A DNA stretch of 64,000 nucleotides from Xiphias gladius (Eukaryota > Chordata > Actinopteri > Istiophoriformes > Xiphiidae), in assembly GCF_016859285.1 (NCBI RefSeq), contig NC_053420.1:9682001-9746000 (forward strand). Direction: 5' to 3'. Positions 12,521 through 24,705 of the stretch are shown piece by piece. A model generated the notes under the pieces. The model saw nothing but the letters and a program-made list of their open reading frames with translations, was not told the DNA's origin and searched no databases. The position numbers were made by a program, and so were the translations under genes. The stretch's first letter is position 1. Each line of letters starts with the position of its first letter.

Positions 12521-15500
12521 TTGTGTCACTGACTCTCAGACGCACGTATATCTGAAGAGGAAATGAACCTTCTGAGTCAGAATAGTTCAGTGAGTCTGTC
12601 ACTGACAATTATACTGTTTGACTAAGAGGAGGGTTTACACCCTAAATGATACAGCTGTTACTAAAAAAAAAGACCCACTATGAGTTAGCATTGAAACAAA
12701 GACAGAATTAATTTAACAAGAGCAGACTTTCTCTATGTTTTCTCACACATTGAATTTCAGCAGAAAACAAGTTTCCAAAATATGTATGAACTTCAATGAG
12801 AGAAAAGTAATTCTTCTTCATGTAGCACAAAGCCACAAAGCCTTAGAACAAAATATTACTTATTTAAGGTTTAACCCTTGTGTTTTGTTGACATTGGCTT
12901 TACTTTCTCATTGTGTAAGTACCAAATATTTTTCTTCTCTGACCATATTAAAATCAAATATGTAGATAGGTATTAAAGTGGTAACCCATCACTTTGCCAC
13001 AAGCCGGGCTTTTGATGAGGAAGACAAAATAACCATAAAACACTGTTATTACAGCAAAGAGGGAAATATGTCATGTATTATCTGTTGTACGGTCTAACTC
13101 ATGAAGCAATACACATTTGTTTATGTACACTACGTTATCCAACATAGGGACATTACTCATGTTTAGACCTCATGGCGGTATAACAAACTATTTTAAAACT
13201 CCAGTGACAAAAATCCAAATAGACTTAGTTGGGATTTGGGAGGACTAGTGCTGTGGAAAAAGTACCGTAAACACCAATCACAGATATAGAGCATAATGAA
13301 AATCCATTGTATTTAACCATGTTTTCCAGCTGGGGTCACTGAGATTCCATACAGAAGTAAAGCACCATTTTCTGCAATGAACTTCTGAGGCATTTCATAA
13401 TTTAGAAATGATGTTTGTCAGCAATGCTCATAAAATCATTACGTCATAAAGTATCAAGCTGACGGAACAACGTTGCGTTATGGTTTTTGAGCTGTTGAAG
13501 CGAACCTACGTGTCTCCAGGACCCAAAACACAACATTTGGGTTAAAGGAATTTACAAGCACTTATACTCATCATGTAAGTAGCTTGTATATTGCTGACAT
13601 AAACAGAAGAATTACTGAGATACTTTCCTTACGATGATATCATTATGTAAAAATACCCTATAACAAGTCAAAATCTTCCATTCCAAACTGTACTTTTGTA
13701 AAAGTAACTACAACCAGCAAACTTAAAGTATAAAAAGAGCTCAGCTTATCGAAAATGGACCCTTTCATTATCTTATTGTGTATTACAGCAGTTGATTATT
13801 ATTATGGAAGCATTAACATATAAGTAGTAATTAAATGTAGCTGTTGAGGTGAAGCTCATTTTAACTGCTTTATATCCTTTTTAAGGCACCTATGCAAAAT
13901 TAATATTCATACACAGCCATGCAGTACACTTCTATATAAAAATGAAAAATATATATATCCCTATAGAATTCATGGCTTACAGATCCGTGAAAAGAGGAAA
14001 AAAAGGAAGAAAGTAAGGAGCAAGCACCTTAATCACCCACGATAAATGAAATTGCCTGTACATGGGGCCTTGAGTCTATGGTAATGCATTATATTTATAA
14101 GATACTCATATGTTTTGTACAAACAAAAGCGGGGGGAAAAAATGTGGTGGAGTCAATAGCAGGCTTCAGTATTATCCCCTGAAGCGTAGTGGATCCCAAG
14201 TATAAAGTAAAATACCTGAGCAACTTCAGCTTTTTTTTCCACTACTGATCAGTCACTACACAATACACAAGCCTATCGATATTCATGTTTTTTTCCCTCT
14301 TGTTTCATGCTATAAATGATTATGTTTGTGTGTGTTGTTGCTTGTCATACTAGGTTAGATATCATGCGAGCCGAGGTGAGGTCATGTGCATTCTTCGTTA
14401 CTGTTTGCAGCATTGTTATCATTGGTGCTGCATGTCCACTTGTGTTAACACTGACCCAAATCACACAGGCACACCTCACAGCCTGCAGGAAGTGACTCTT
14501 CAGTCAGGAAATGAATGGTGGCGGGTTTTTGTTTATTAGTTTTATCATTTTTGTTTTGTTTTTTGTTTTTTGTTTGTTTTTTCCCAGGGGGCCACACTGG
14601 CGAGATCCACACCCATCCCTCCTGTTGCACGAGTCTTCTTGTACTACGGATGATGTCATCTTTGACCGGGGAGGGGAGGAGGGACCTGGGTGACTCCAGC
14701 GCCTGCAGCAGCTCCATCAAGTTAAATAGAGGTAAGCATTACATCACCGGAAAGACAAGCCTTGGCCTTCAAAATAACAGTGTAAACTTGGGTGTCACTT
14801 TGGGAAGGAAAACTTTTTGGGAGTTTATAAAAGCAACAGATTTCACTTGATATAAGGGGAATCATAACTTTCAAATTTGAGTCAATAATATCAAATGGTA
14901 GGCCTACATATTATATTCCAAATGCAGGAGCTGGTCTGGTCATCTGCTGTGAGGAGTTTACTTGAGAGATCATGCAATTTACTGTTGATTCCTCTTCAGT
15001 AAGTCACTCAGTCGATCACCAAAAATTCCCCACTGCAGCGCTTTCTGTTTTTGAAGGTTTTACAGGTCAGTTTTCTGCCCTCCATGAGTAAGTGCTGATT
15101 AATTTTTCACACTGATGGGCGGGGACACACCGTGACATAAAAATGGGGTGAAAAATTATACACAATATCCAGCTGAAACGTGACAGAACGATACAGATAT
15201 CTAGTTAAGATGAAATAAAGGAATAAGGACGAAATTCAATTAAGACGCAGAAACAGAAACAATTTTCAAAAACAATCGGAAATAGATCAAATTAAGTAAA
15301 AATGAATAAGAAAGGGCTTTTGCGATTCAATTTTGTTTTCTTTTTAAAAAAAAAGAAAGAAAGAAAATAAAGCTCTAAGTTGTGTTGTTTAATTCCTGGT
15401 CCCAGAATTTCACCCAGGAAAGGTAATATTCTATATTTTTCATATTTTTAAACAAATGCCAAACCACAATGAATTGATCCTACTAAAAAGTACTGTCGAT

Positions 15501-15838
15501 GTAGCCAGAGCCTGATATATCATGTTCCTCTGTGGCATACAACACCCATGTTTTCCAAAAAGCATTGAAAACACGGAAATACGCCAGACAATTGCACTGG
15601 GTGATATGCGATACTTCACTGCAGTGAATGTGGGAACTGTAGTTTGTTTTGAGACACTCCCACACACACTCTTCTGTTACTAAATGTGTATTGATCCGCC
15701 AAATGAAAACAGTTCCCAATAAATACACCGTTTATGCCAGTTTGAGCGATGTTTGCTACAAAACTACGTGGCCCAACTCTTTTAGGGAAAATACTAAGCT
15801 TTTTTTTTTTTCAATAAAACTATATATTTGTGGGTAAT
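12520..15838. other. Intergenic, ppm1j to rhoc
   Basis: AT-rich spacer with no recognisable protein gene. The only structured segment I see is the exon-like block at 14588-14731, listed separately. The rest is low-complexity A/T runs and short random ORFs. Confidence 0.5.
14588..14731 (+). other. Exon-like segment with good splice sites, unassigned
   Basis: A T-rich tract ends in TTTTTTCCCAG at 14587, and the segment closes with ATAGAG followed by GTAAGC from 14732. The 144-bp interior is GC-rich compared with its surroundings and is open in one + frame. On the opposite strand the same block reads an ATG-initiated frame beginning MELLQALESP and continuing to VWISPVWPPG. It could be an alternative 5' exon of rhoc, a cassette of an unrecognised transcript, or an antisense small ORF. 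I recognise no protein family. Confidence 0.3.
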
Positions 15839-15839
15839 T

Positions 15840-16240
15840 TAGGGGCCGGGTCCCACAGGCTGGGTAGAGAAGGCGGAACGTATTGTGGGACTCGCTGAGG
15901 CGTGATTAGTCTCATGCCTTTTCATGAGATTTGTAGTCAACGAGGAAAAAAAAAAAACAATATTGTGAAAGTCCCGAACGGAAGTAGCAGCCTGCGAGCA
16001 CCGGCCCGGGCGGTCGCTGGCGTCGGTGGGAGGATCCATCCCGCCTGCCCCGGTTTCCAGCAACCTCTCCGTAAAATTAGCGAATACTGCAGCAAGAGGT
16101 GGCCGTGGTCGCGCGTGTGCGTACGCGTATGGTGTATATGTGTGTGTGCGCGTGTGTGTCTGTCCCGGTCCAGAGGAAAGAGCAAGCGGAGATTAATATT
16201 TACCAAAAAAAGAGCCTCTCATCTGGTTGGCGACAGGTAA
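15840..16240 (+). promoter_or_regulatory. rhoc: CpG-rich promoter and likely first exon of rhoc
   Basis: Between about 15.84 and 16.14 kb the sequence becomes clearly CpG-rich (GGGGCCGGG, CGGCCCGGGCGG, GCGCGTGTGCGTACGCG) after a long AT-rich spacer. A strong donor (GACAG then GTAATT) lies at 16236/16237. The first rhoc coding exon begins only two bases before its ATG at a splice acceptor, so an upstream non-coding exon is required. This is the best candidate on the same strand. The start site was not determined. A TATA-like AACTATATATTT lies at about 15820. Confidence 0.6.
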
Positions 16241-16351
16241 TTACGAAACGGGGGCTGCAGTTTGCCTGAATATTCGTATTTGACACTAATTCTAGCTCAC
16301 TTACTTGGGAGCGAGAACAAGGTGGCGGCTTGTCCTCCTACTAACATTCGC

Positions 16352-16384
16352 CTTTTTTTTCTCTCTCTCTCTCTCTCTCTCTCT
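16352..16384. repeat. T-run plus (CT)n microsatellite
   Basis: A run of T is followed by about a dozen CT dinucleotides, just downstream of the putative rhoc first exon. It is a polypyrimidine tract that may be unstable in length. Confidence 0.9.
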
Positions 16385-17069
16385 GTCTTCTCCTGCTTAG
16401 GTAATAGTTAAAACCTCTGACGGTGCCGCGATTTTGGTCAAGTATCTCCAGCGCGGTTGTAGTTGGGCAAGGTGTGTTTCTGTACAACTGTTGATAGCTC
16501 CATGGCTGGTAGTTTCAAAGTCAAAGCGGCAGGATCGGATCCCGTCGGTACGCGCAGTCTGTCCAACTGCTGCGACCTCAATAAGCAACTCCGCCTGGCA
16601 AATCTCTTAATGAGCCATTACTATTCCTGGGAGCACTTAATTTCCTCATCATTTAGAATCCCATTACTCTACAGGGCGGTGTTTGAACGGCCAACTGTGA
16701 CTTAAAAAAAAAAAACACAGCTAAAACGTGCGGAGGAGGAAATTTGAGAACACAGGAGAGTTACTTAGCCCGGAGTTGGCTTAATTATGTGAAAGGAAGA
16801 TGTCAACCGAGTGCTGATCCAGGACTTTTAATGTGGGCCATTTATTTTGTCTCCTTCAGAACTTGAGATTCACATAACATGATAATATATTGTGACCATT
16901 CTCCTAAATATGTTCAGACTTATTGGAAGATCTAACTACATGTGGCATTCATGAAAAAAATATATTCTTGATACACTTGCTGACAGCAAAACTACAAGTG
17001 CTGAGACAATTACCTGTAATCAATAAATCAAAGGACAGAAGATGAATGACAGTTTTTGACGGTTATGAT

Positions 17070-17300
17070 AATGGAGTAACTGTTTAAGTCATTTATTAAG
17101 GCGAAATGCCAAATATTCTCTGGTTACAGCCTCTCAGACACCACAATTTATTGCTTTTCTCTTTTATATGATTATAAGTTGTATATCTTCGGGTTTTGGA
17201 CTGTTGGTCAGACAAACGGAGACATTTTACAGACCAAACAGTTAATCAGAACAGTCAGTTAGAGGGATCAATCAACAATGGATATAGTTGCAGCCCTGAA
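17070..17300 (-). repeat. Palindromic ATTAAT element, copy A
   Basis: First of about twelve copies of one non-autonomous element in this window. Shared landmarks, read on this strand, are a core with GGGTTTTGGACTGTTGGTC, then AGACCAAACAGTTAATC, then an end in GTTGCAGCCCT. This copy is reversed relative to the arbitrarily chosen forward form (GGCTGCA... first). It lies in rhoc intron 1 and has no coding capacity. Confidence 0.65.
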
Positions 17301-17419
17301 AACTATGGACAAATGTAATTTTATATGCACAGAATATGTTTGAAATACATTTCACCAGCATGTACATCCATGCACTTGTGCCTTAACGTCTTCCAAATGT
17401 GTTGCTGCTGTATGTCGGG

Positions 17420-17730
17420 TCGCTACTCATTTCATTATCGACTAATCTGTTGATTAATTTTCAGTTAATCATTCGGACTGTAGAATGTCAAAACATAGGG
17501 GGAAAATGCTCGTCACAGTTTCCCTGAGCTGAGAGTGATGTCTTCGAATGACTTGGTTTGACTCGAAAACGCAAAGAATTCAAGTCAATGATAGAAAACA
17601 GAGAACAGCAGCAGGTTTGATCAGCTGTACATACTGAGTGTTTGGCATTTTTACCTGGAAACCGACCAAAATGAGTATCAATATTCAATATTAATTGGCG
17701 GCAATTTTGACAATCAATTTACTGTTTAAG
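17420..17730 (+). repeat. Palindromic ATTAAT element, copy B
   Basis: Forward copy. It starts with CATTATCGACTAATCTGTTG and ATTAATTTTCAGTTAATC, then shows the family core with GATGTCTTCGAATGACTTGG. It ends next to copy C, which is in the opposite orientation, giving a back-to-back pair inside rhoc intron 1. Confidence 0.55.
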
Positions 17731-17995
17731 TGAGTTTTTGGGGGCAAAAATGCCGAAAATCTTCTAGTTCCAGCGTCACAAATGTGAAAAATTGCTTTTT
17801 ATTTTAGTCTGCTATGATAGTAAACTGAATATCTCTGGGGTTTGTCCTGCTGGCCAGACAGAACAAGCATTTGGACATGTGGCCTTGTGCTGTGGGGTAT
17901 GGCAACGGTGGCTTTTTTCATTATTTCCTGACATTGAAAATCAAATTATCAATCCATTAAGTGAGGAAAATAATCGGCAGACAAATCAGTGATGA
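17720..17995 (-). repeat. Palindromic ATTAAT element, copy C
   Basis: Reverse copy directly abutting copy B. The family core is present as GATAGTAAACTGAATATCTC, then GGGTTTGTCCTGCTGGCCAG. The distal end, with ATTATCAATCCATTAAGTG, precedes the unique flank. It is diverged and has no coding capacity. Confidence 0.55.
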
Positions 17996-18410
17996 AAATG
18001 AACATTAGCGTACAGACCTCCTCTCAGCCAGCCAGGAAGCCCCTTTTTGTCTGCTTATGACCCGAGTTATTTCACAAAAGTGAGTCATGAGATGTCAGGA
18101 CTCTGAAAACCATGTGGTGTATCCGCTGCCTATGAGTTTGGTCATTAAGCTCCAGCTGCCACCAGCAGACTCAAGTCTCTTGTCTTGCCCTGCTTACTCT
18201 CAATAGGCTTTAAGAGCAAGAGTATCTGTGAGTGTCCTCCTTTAGTGTATTTATAAGTTCATGGCTGCTTGACAGAAGTCTTGAATGTGACCAGGCTGCA
18301 GGTCATTCATTTGAAAATGGCCAGACGATTGGTAATTAGACAGTCTGTAGTTGGGAGGCTCTTCTGATAGTCCCAGCCAGGGTAGTCAAGGATGCCATAA
18401 AAACCTGAAT

Positions 18411-18830
18411 TTAAAGGACTAGTTTGACATTGTGGGAAATATGCTTATCCGCTTTCTTGCTGAGAGAGAGATGAGAACTTTAGGTTAGCTTAGCATAGCA
18501 TAAAGACTGGACACAGGGGGAAACAGCCTGTTTATAAACAAAATTAAAAACCCAAAGGTTAAAAAAAGGACAAGTGACGGTTTTATGGGGAGTTCCTGTA
18601 CGTGCTGGATAATTTCTCATCTGGGAGCAGTGACCTCCTGCAGTCTTGTCGTTATTGTGAGGTTGCCAGGAAGTCAGCAGAGAATTCTAAATGCTAAGCT
18701 AAGCTAACTGGCTGCTGGCTGGAACGTCATATTTACCCTACAGGCATGGGAGTGATATTCATCTTCTCCTGTAACTCTTTGCAAGAAAGCAAGTAAGTGT
18801 ATTTCCCAAAATGTTGAACTATTCCTCAAA
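18411..18830. mobile_element. Non-autonomous DNA transposon (MITE) with about 47-bp inverted ends
   Basis: The left end (AAGGACTAGTTTGACATTGT and so on to GCTTTCTTGC) is mirrored by the right end at 18781-18830 (GCAAGAAAGC to GAACTATTCCT). The arms match over nearly 50 bp with scattered mismatches. The interior carries the GGTTAGCTTAGCATAGCATA and ACTGGACACAGGGGGAAACA wording of a common teleost MITE. There is no ORF of note. A half copy lies at about 24.58-24.71 kb. Confidence 0.8.
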
Positions 18831-19033
18831 ATAAAAATGTAATTTTATGTAAAAATCTCTTTTAAGTTACTTTTATACTCAGTTTAGAATCTGAAAAACT
18901 ATAACCCTGATTTTCTTTGCATGGATAAATAGGTCATTGTACTTATACCTGGTTTTATTTCATGGGCTGGCTGACTGTCGGGTGTTATTTGCATGGGTGT
19001 TCCAGTAAAGTCATGACTCAGTGAGACTAAGGA

Positions 19034-19159
<126 letters not shown>

Positions 19160-20153
19160 CTTATGCCCAAAGAATGTGAGAAGCTGACCTGATCTGCTGT
19201 GTATATTCCTGCTGTTGTATAAGAGAGCTCAGCACTCACATTTCGATCACATTTTGAGGCCACAGCTTGTTATACTCAGGAATCTCTACATTGTATCCTC
19301 AAATGCTGGATGTGAAACAGCCTGAAGCTTTCTTGTAAGATTAGTTTTTGGGTAGTCCTTCAACTTTCAGATTTTTAATGTGATTTCATGTCAGATTTAG
19401 TCAGAAAAGATGTTTTTACATTTGGGTTAAGGTGGTGTAGACAGCCGGTGTCACAGGCTGTCTGCTCTGTCTCAGCCACAGCCTCTGCCAGTTTATGAAC
19501 TTTGGCCCATATCTCAGACAGACTTGCAGAGGTGAGGCAAATTCTTTCATGCCTTCAGATCTAAGGGTTTCTTTCTTTCTTTTTTTTTTATAATTAAAAC
19601 AGCCTGGGAGCTTGTCTGGATTGAGAAAAAGAACTGTAATTCCCAATTAGAAATTAGTTGTGGTTGAGATGCCAAAGATGCCGGAGGGCATTTTCTGTAA
19701 AAATCATGTCTCTGAGGTATATTAAGTCATTTTTTAAAATAAGTTTTGCGTTGTTCCACAGAGATTTGGGCTAGAGTTGTAATCTCTGGGTGAATGTTTA
19801 TCTGTCAAACTGACAAAAAGGCAAAATCAATCCATTAGTTATAAAGCCTTTACCTAAAACCATTGTGTGACTGAGGTCATCGAAAACTTTTTTTGTATAC
19901 CAGTAACACAAAAAACCTGGGGAATTACTTTTCAATATTGATATCAGCAAGATCTGTAACTCCGGGCTTTCTCAGTCTGAATGTAGTATATCAAAGAAAG
20001 AGGTGCAGCCCTGGGAAGCCTGTTAGACAAGCAAAACAGTCCTACTAGGACTCATTTCCTGGCTTATGTTTGCATGTTTGCAGAACTTCAGAACAGAAAA
20101 GTCCTCATTATGTCAGAAACAACAGACCTTTTATTGGTTGGATGTCTGATGTA

Positions 20154-20232
20154 CAGTGGGGTCCAAAAGTCTGAGAACACTTTCTCAGACTTTCGCATTG
20201 GTAAAGTGTTCTCAGACTTTTGGACCCCACTG
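20154..20232. mobile_element. 79-bp mariner-like MITE with perfect 29-bp inverted repeats
   Basis: Left arm 20154-20182 (CAGTGGGGTCC...) and right arm 20204-20232 (...GGACCCCACTG) are exact reverse complements over 29 bp, with a 21-base loop. Both sides are flanked by TA (20152-20153 and 20233-20234), the duplicated target of Tc1/mariner elements, and the CAGTGGGG start also fits that superfamily. The perfect arms suggest a young insertion. If transcribed in rhoc intron 1, it would fold into a near-complete hairpin. Confidence 0.9.
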
Positions 20233-22844
20233 TATGTTCAGCCTTGTGGTTGATACTAAACTATGAGGATTTAAAGGCAGCTCTACCTCACTGGTCAGAG
20301 TCACGCTCTGCTCTGTGTTAACTCTGCTCAGCTTGTTGCATAACTCCTGTTGGCCCCTAAGCCTCAGGAAACCTCCTTAGAGAAAGAGAGAGGTTGTGTG
20401 TCCATTAACCCGGGGCATTGCTCACATAGTTGTAGGAAGTAATGGTGCTTTGCTTTGCTGTGAATTTAACGGCTCCTCTTGTCTCATGTATGTTTTCCTT
20501 TGTCTGAGAGCGTTCCTTTCATACGTTGTCTAGCGACACTCACATGTTCTGTTGAGGCTTCCATACTTTCTTCATCTCTGTTAACTTTTGGTCTGCAGCT
20601 GATTACTATTTTCATTACGAAAACACCCAAAAATACTGGCTGTTGCAGTTGCCTGGATCACAACTTTCACGTCTTCAGTTTACTTACGCTGCTGACCAAC
20701 AGTTCAAAAATGTCAAAGTATTAATTTTGTGATGATATAAAACTGAGAATAACAACAAATCCTCATAATATACTGTATTTAGTTAATGTGTATCAACTGA
20801 CATCTGCATTGCAACAAAAGTTGAGCCTGATTAAAGTTTTTTGCCATAACGCCCTCATTCGCTATGACTGGCCCCTTTCAAATGAATGAAGGAGCTGCGT
20901 TTTTTCACACAGAGCTAAACTCGGTCTGAGCGTCTTAGACAATTCTTATTTGTAAGGGTCATGAGCTAGAGAGGTTGAAACCACTGCTAGAAGAACGTGA
21001 GAAAAAAATACTAATTGATCACCGATAGAAATAGGCTCCTATCACTGTGTCAAGTTGCGTATTTGGTCTCTGGTTTTTGGTAAAACTGAGTGCAGTAATT
21101 ACAGATAAAATGTAGGCTTTTATCACAATAGATACACCCTCAGCTAAAAGACCAGTTAATTAAAGTTCAGTCAGTTCAATATTATCCAGTGTTTGTTAGT
21201 TTTGCTTACAGTATGTCTTTTAGATGTCTTAACCTGTGTGTAACACAGTTTTCCCTGTCTCAAAGTTATAGTTGGTCTTCAATCAATCTCAGCTTAATTG
21301 AAGGTCTTATGAATATCCTCTAGCATATCTCTCTGCACTACAATGGATACATTTCGGTTGTATTGTGTAGAGGCACAGTGGTAGGTAAATGAAAATGTCT
21401 GCACCCTGAACTGAGCAATGTTTATGTGGCCCCGACAGAATGACGTTGAACTTTTTCTTCTTTTGTCACGGTTTGCGTTAGTTCGCTTCATCTCCCAGTG
21501 ACACCTTTGCTTTCATTCAATAGTGTGCGGGTCAAAGGTGATAAGTTGCTCCCATTCACACGTTTTGATTGAATCAGAGTGTGATCAGGCTTAGATATGA
21601 ATGTTGAGAGGATGAATGGTAGTTTTGCCAGCTGAGTCAAGATGAACAGGTTTGATCAGGATGAAAACACTAGTGATATCATTTACTGCTGGCAACCACC
21701 TAAACTTCCTCCTCAGTTGTTGCTGTCATTAGTATCCATTAGCCCCTAAATTGAGGGGATCAGTCATGGGCAGCTGGGGTATTTGGCACAGCTTGTGACT
21801 ATTTGGGACATTTTCATGCATAATTTCCTTTTGCCAATGTGTCAAGATGTCCTGTCATCGGCTCCTAATACCATTGCCACCAAGGACAAGCTAACAAGAT
21901 TGTTTTGTGCAAAGAGAGGGACTTTGTAAATATGTATATACTATGAGTGAGTAAGCATGCATGCTTGCATGTGTTGCATTGCCTCTGGCAGCCCTCTCTG
22001 TGTCCCGGCTCTGCTGAGGGCTGTCCAAACAGAAATGCAGCCAAAAGCTCCTCCCAAGCTTCACAGAACAGGAAGTGGATTGTTTTGTTTCATAGAGTGA
22101 GCCTCTGAGGCCGCAGTACTGCTGTCTCCCACTTGTTTGGCTTGAACCCATCATCTAGTTCAGGCTATCTCTGGTCCAGTTGGCAATCTCTAGAAAGCAC
22201 AAGACACTGTGCAGTTTCTGTGGAGTCGGTATTCATTTCAGTATCAAACCCATTTGAAGCAGTATAGTGGAAGCAGACTTTGTTCTCAATAAATATTCTG
22301 TTTTTTGTTGAATAAAATCTCATATCAGTAAAAGCATTTGCAGGTGCAGCTGAAGTGGATGATCATTTTTAGTCGTCGTTTACAGTTTATTCAGTCGATT
22401 TGCCCACTTGTCTTTCAGTGCATTTTTAAATATGTAGAAATAAAAGGAGTGAGCAAATTACCAGTATTTGCTGCAGTGTCCCAAATTCAAACTCAGATCT
22501 TTGTCACCTTTTGGCAAAACCTCTGCTTCTGTAACACAGTACATGGCACCAGAAGGAGTGGGCAAAAGGCAGAAAATATAATTAAACCATGGTCACAATT
22601 TATGCAAAAAGGAGAGAGTAACCAAAGATGTTAATAAAATTGTCAAACAGGCAAATACACCCAAAATTTCCAGTATGGATACTGGTTATGCCAAGTCTTA
22701 ATACCCACAGAAATAACGGCTGGGTAATAATTTCCACTCTTACATACTTTTTTCTTTTTACTCTTTCCAGGGTTTCTGTGCTCACTTTGCAACTCCACCC
22801 ATTTATTTTTATACCAATCATATATTATTTACTGTATATATTTA

Positions 22845-24350
22845 GCAGTCTTATGCTAAAATCATTTAAATTCCTTTTTTCCCTAATCATTTTACACTCA
22901 TCACCCCATAATGACAAAGCCAAAACAGAATTTTATAAATTTCTGCACATGTATTAAAAAGGAAAAATTGAAATCACATCACATTAACATAAGTATTCAG
23001 AGCCTTTACTCAGTACTTAGTTGAAGCAGCAGTTACTGCCTCGAGTCTTTTTGGGTATAACACGAAAAGGTTTGCACACCTGTAGTTGGGGATTTTCTGC
23101 CATTCTTCTTTGGTGACCCTCTGAAGCTCTGTCAGGTTTGATGGGGACCATCGGTGGATGGCCATTTTCAGGTCTCTCCAGAGATGTACGCTTGGGTTCA
23201 AGTCAGGGCTGTGGCTGGGCCACTCAAGGACATTCACAGAGCTGTCCCTAAGCTACTCCTGTGTTGTCTTTGCTGTGTGCTTAGGGTCATTATCCTGTTG
23301 GAAGGTGAACCTTTGGCACAGTCTGAGTACATTAAAGATATCTCTGTACTTTGCTCCCTTCAGCTTTCCCTCAACCCTGACCAGTCTCTTGGTCCCTGCT
23401 GCTGAAAAACAGCCTGACAGCATTATACTGCCACCACCGTGCTTCACCATTGGGATGGTATTGGGTAGGTGATGACCAGTGCCTGGTTTCCTCCAGACCT
23501 GATGCTTAGAACTGAAGTCGAACAGTTCAATCTTGGTTTCTTCAGACCAGAGAATCTTGTTTCTCAGATTCTGAGAGTCATTTAGGTGCTTTTTTTGCAA
23601 ACTCCAAGCAAGCTTTGATGTGTCTCCCACTGAGGAGAGGCCTCCGTTTGGCCACTCTGCCATAAAGCCCCTATCGATGCATTGTTGCAAGGATGGTTGT
23701 CCTTCTGGAAGTTTCTCCCATCTCCACATAGGATCTCTGGAGCTAAGCCAGAGTGACATCAGGTTCTCAGTCACCTCTCTTACCAAGGAACTTCTCCCCC
23801 ATTTGCTCAGTTTGGCCGGTTGGCCAGCTCAAGGAAGAGTACCGATTGTTCTAAACTTCTTCCATTGAAGAATTAGGGAGGCCACTGGGCTCTTGGGAAC
23901 CCTGAATGCAGCAGAAAAGTTTTCTGTAACCTTCCTCAGATCTTTGCCTCAACACAGTCCTGTCTCTGAGCTCTGCAGGCAGTTCCTTCGACCTCATGGT
24001 TTGGTTTTTGCTTTGATATTCATTGTCAGCAGACCTTATATAGACAGTGAGACCTTTATATAGACAGGTGTGTGTGCCTTTTCCAAATCATGTTCATTTG
24101 GTTGAGTTTACCACAGGTGGACTCCAATCAAGGTGTAGAAACATCTCATGATCATGAGAAATGGGAGACACCCCAGCTAAATTCCAAGTATCATAGCAAA
24201 GGGTCTGAATACTTACTGTATGTCTATGTGTATTTCAGTTTTTCCTTTAAAAAATTCCAAAAATTCTGTTTTCCCTTTTTCATTATAGGGTATTTAGTGT
24301 AGATTGATGAGGGAAAAATGACTTTAAATGATTTTAGCATAAGGCTGCAA
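22845..24350 (-). mobile_element. Tc1-like transposon with inverted repeats, inactive
   Basis: Terminal inverted repeats begin GCAGTCTTATGCTAAAATC on the left and end GATTTTAGCATAAGGCTGC on the right, and extend inward for well over 100 bp with divergence. The minus strand carries a degraded transposase. Segments [70 protein letters not shown] and SNLTELQRVTKEEWQK are all recognisable. An in-frame TAG at 23253-23255 replaces the expected Trp codon after TTQE. A short deletion precedes RFTFQQ. The catalytic Glu normally following SPDLNP (IEHLW) reads SVHLW. The element cannot encode a working enzyme. It lies in rhoc intron 1, antisense to the gene. Confidence 0.9.
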
Positions 24351-24384
24351 CATAACAAGGGCTGTATTTTTTTTTTTAATAAAA

Positions 24385-24530
24385 CTTCGCAAATGAGAGT
24401 ATTTGCTGGTTTCCTTTAGTCTTCTGTGATTTTTAAACTGAATATTTTTGAGTTTTGGACCGTCGATCGGACAAAACAAGATACAGGAAGACATCCCTTT
24501 GGGCTCTAGAAACTGGGATGGAGTTTTTTT
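24385..24530 (-). repeat. Palindromic ATTAAT element, partial copy D
   Basis: Carries only the reversed core of the family (TGAATATTTTTGAGTTTTGG, then ACCGTCGATCGGACAAAACA). It abuts the right end of the Tc1-like element, and the termini are missing. Confidence 0.5.
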
Positions 24531-24574
24531 TGTTGTCATTTTTTCACTTATTCACTAGCTGTTTTTGCCTTTTC

Positions 24575-24705
24575 CAGTCTTTATGCTAAAATAAGCTAAT
24601 TGGATGCTGGCAGTGGCTTCATTTTTGCCACACAGACATGAGAGAGATTGATCTTCTCATCTAACTCTTGGCAAGAAGGAGAATAAGCGTATTTCTGAAA
24701 ATTTC
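24575..24705. repeat. Half copy of the MITE seen at 18.4 kb
   Basis: Contains the internal AAGCTAATTGGATGCTGGCA segment and the right half with CTCATCTAACTCTTGGCAAG then AATAAGCGTATTTCTGAAAA. These match the distal part of the element at 18411-18830. The left terminus is absent. Confidence 0.6.

Noticed and set aside
15902-16240. 112-codon + ORF over the rhoc promoter
   Set aside because: Its composition follows the CpG and GT-rich DNA. It shows no domain and ends at the likely leader-exon donor, so non-coding 5' UTR is the simpler reading.
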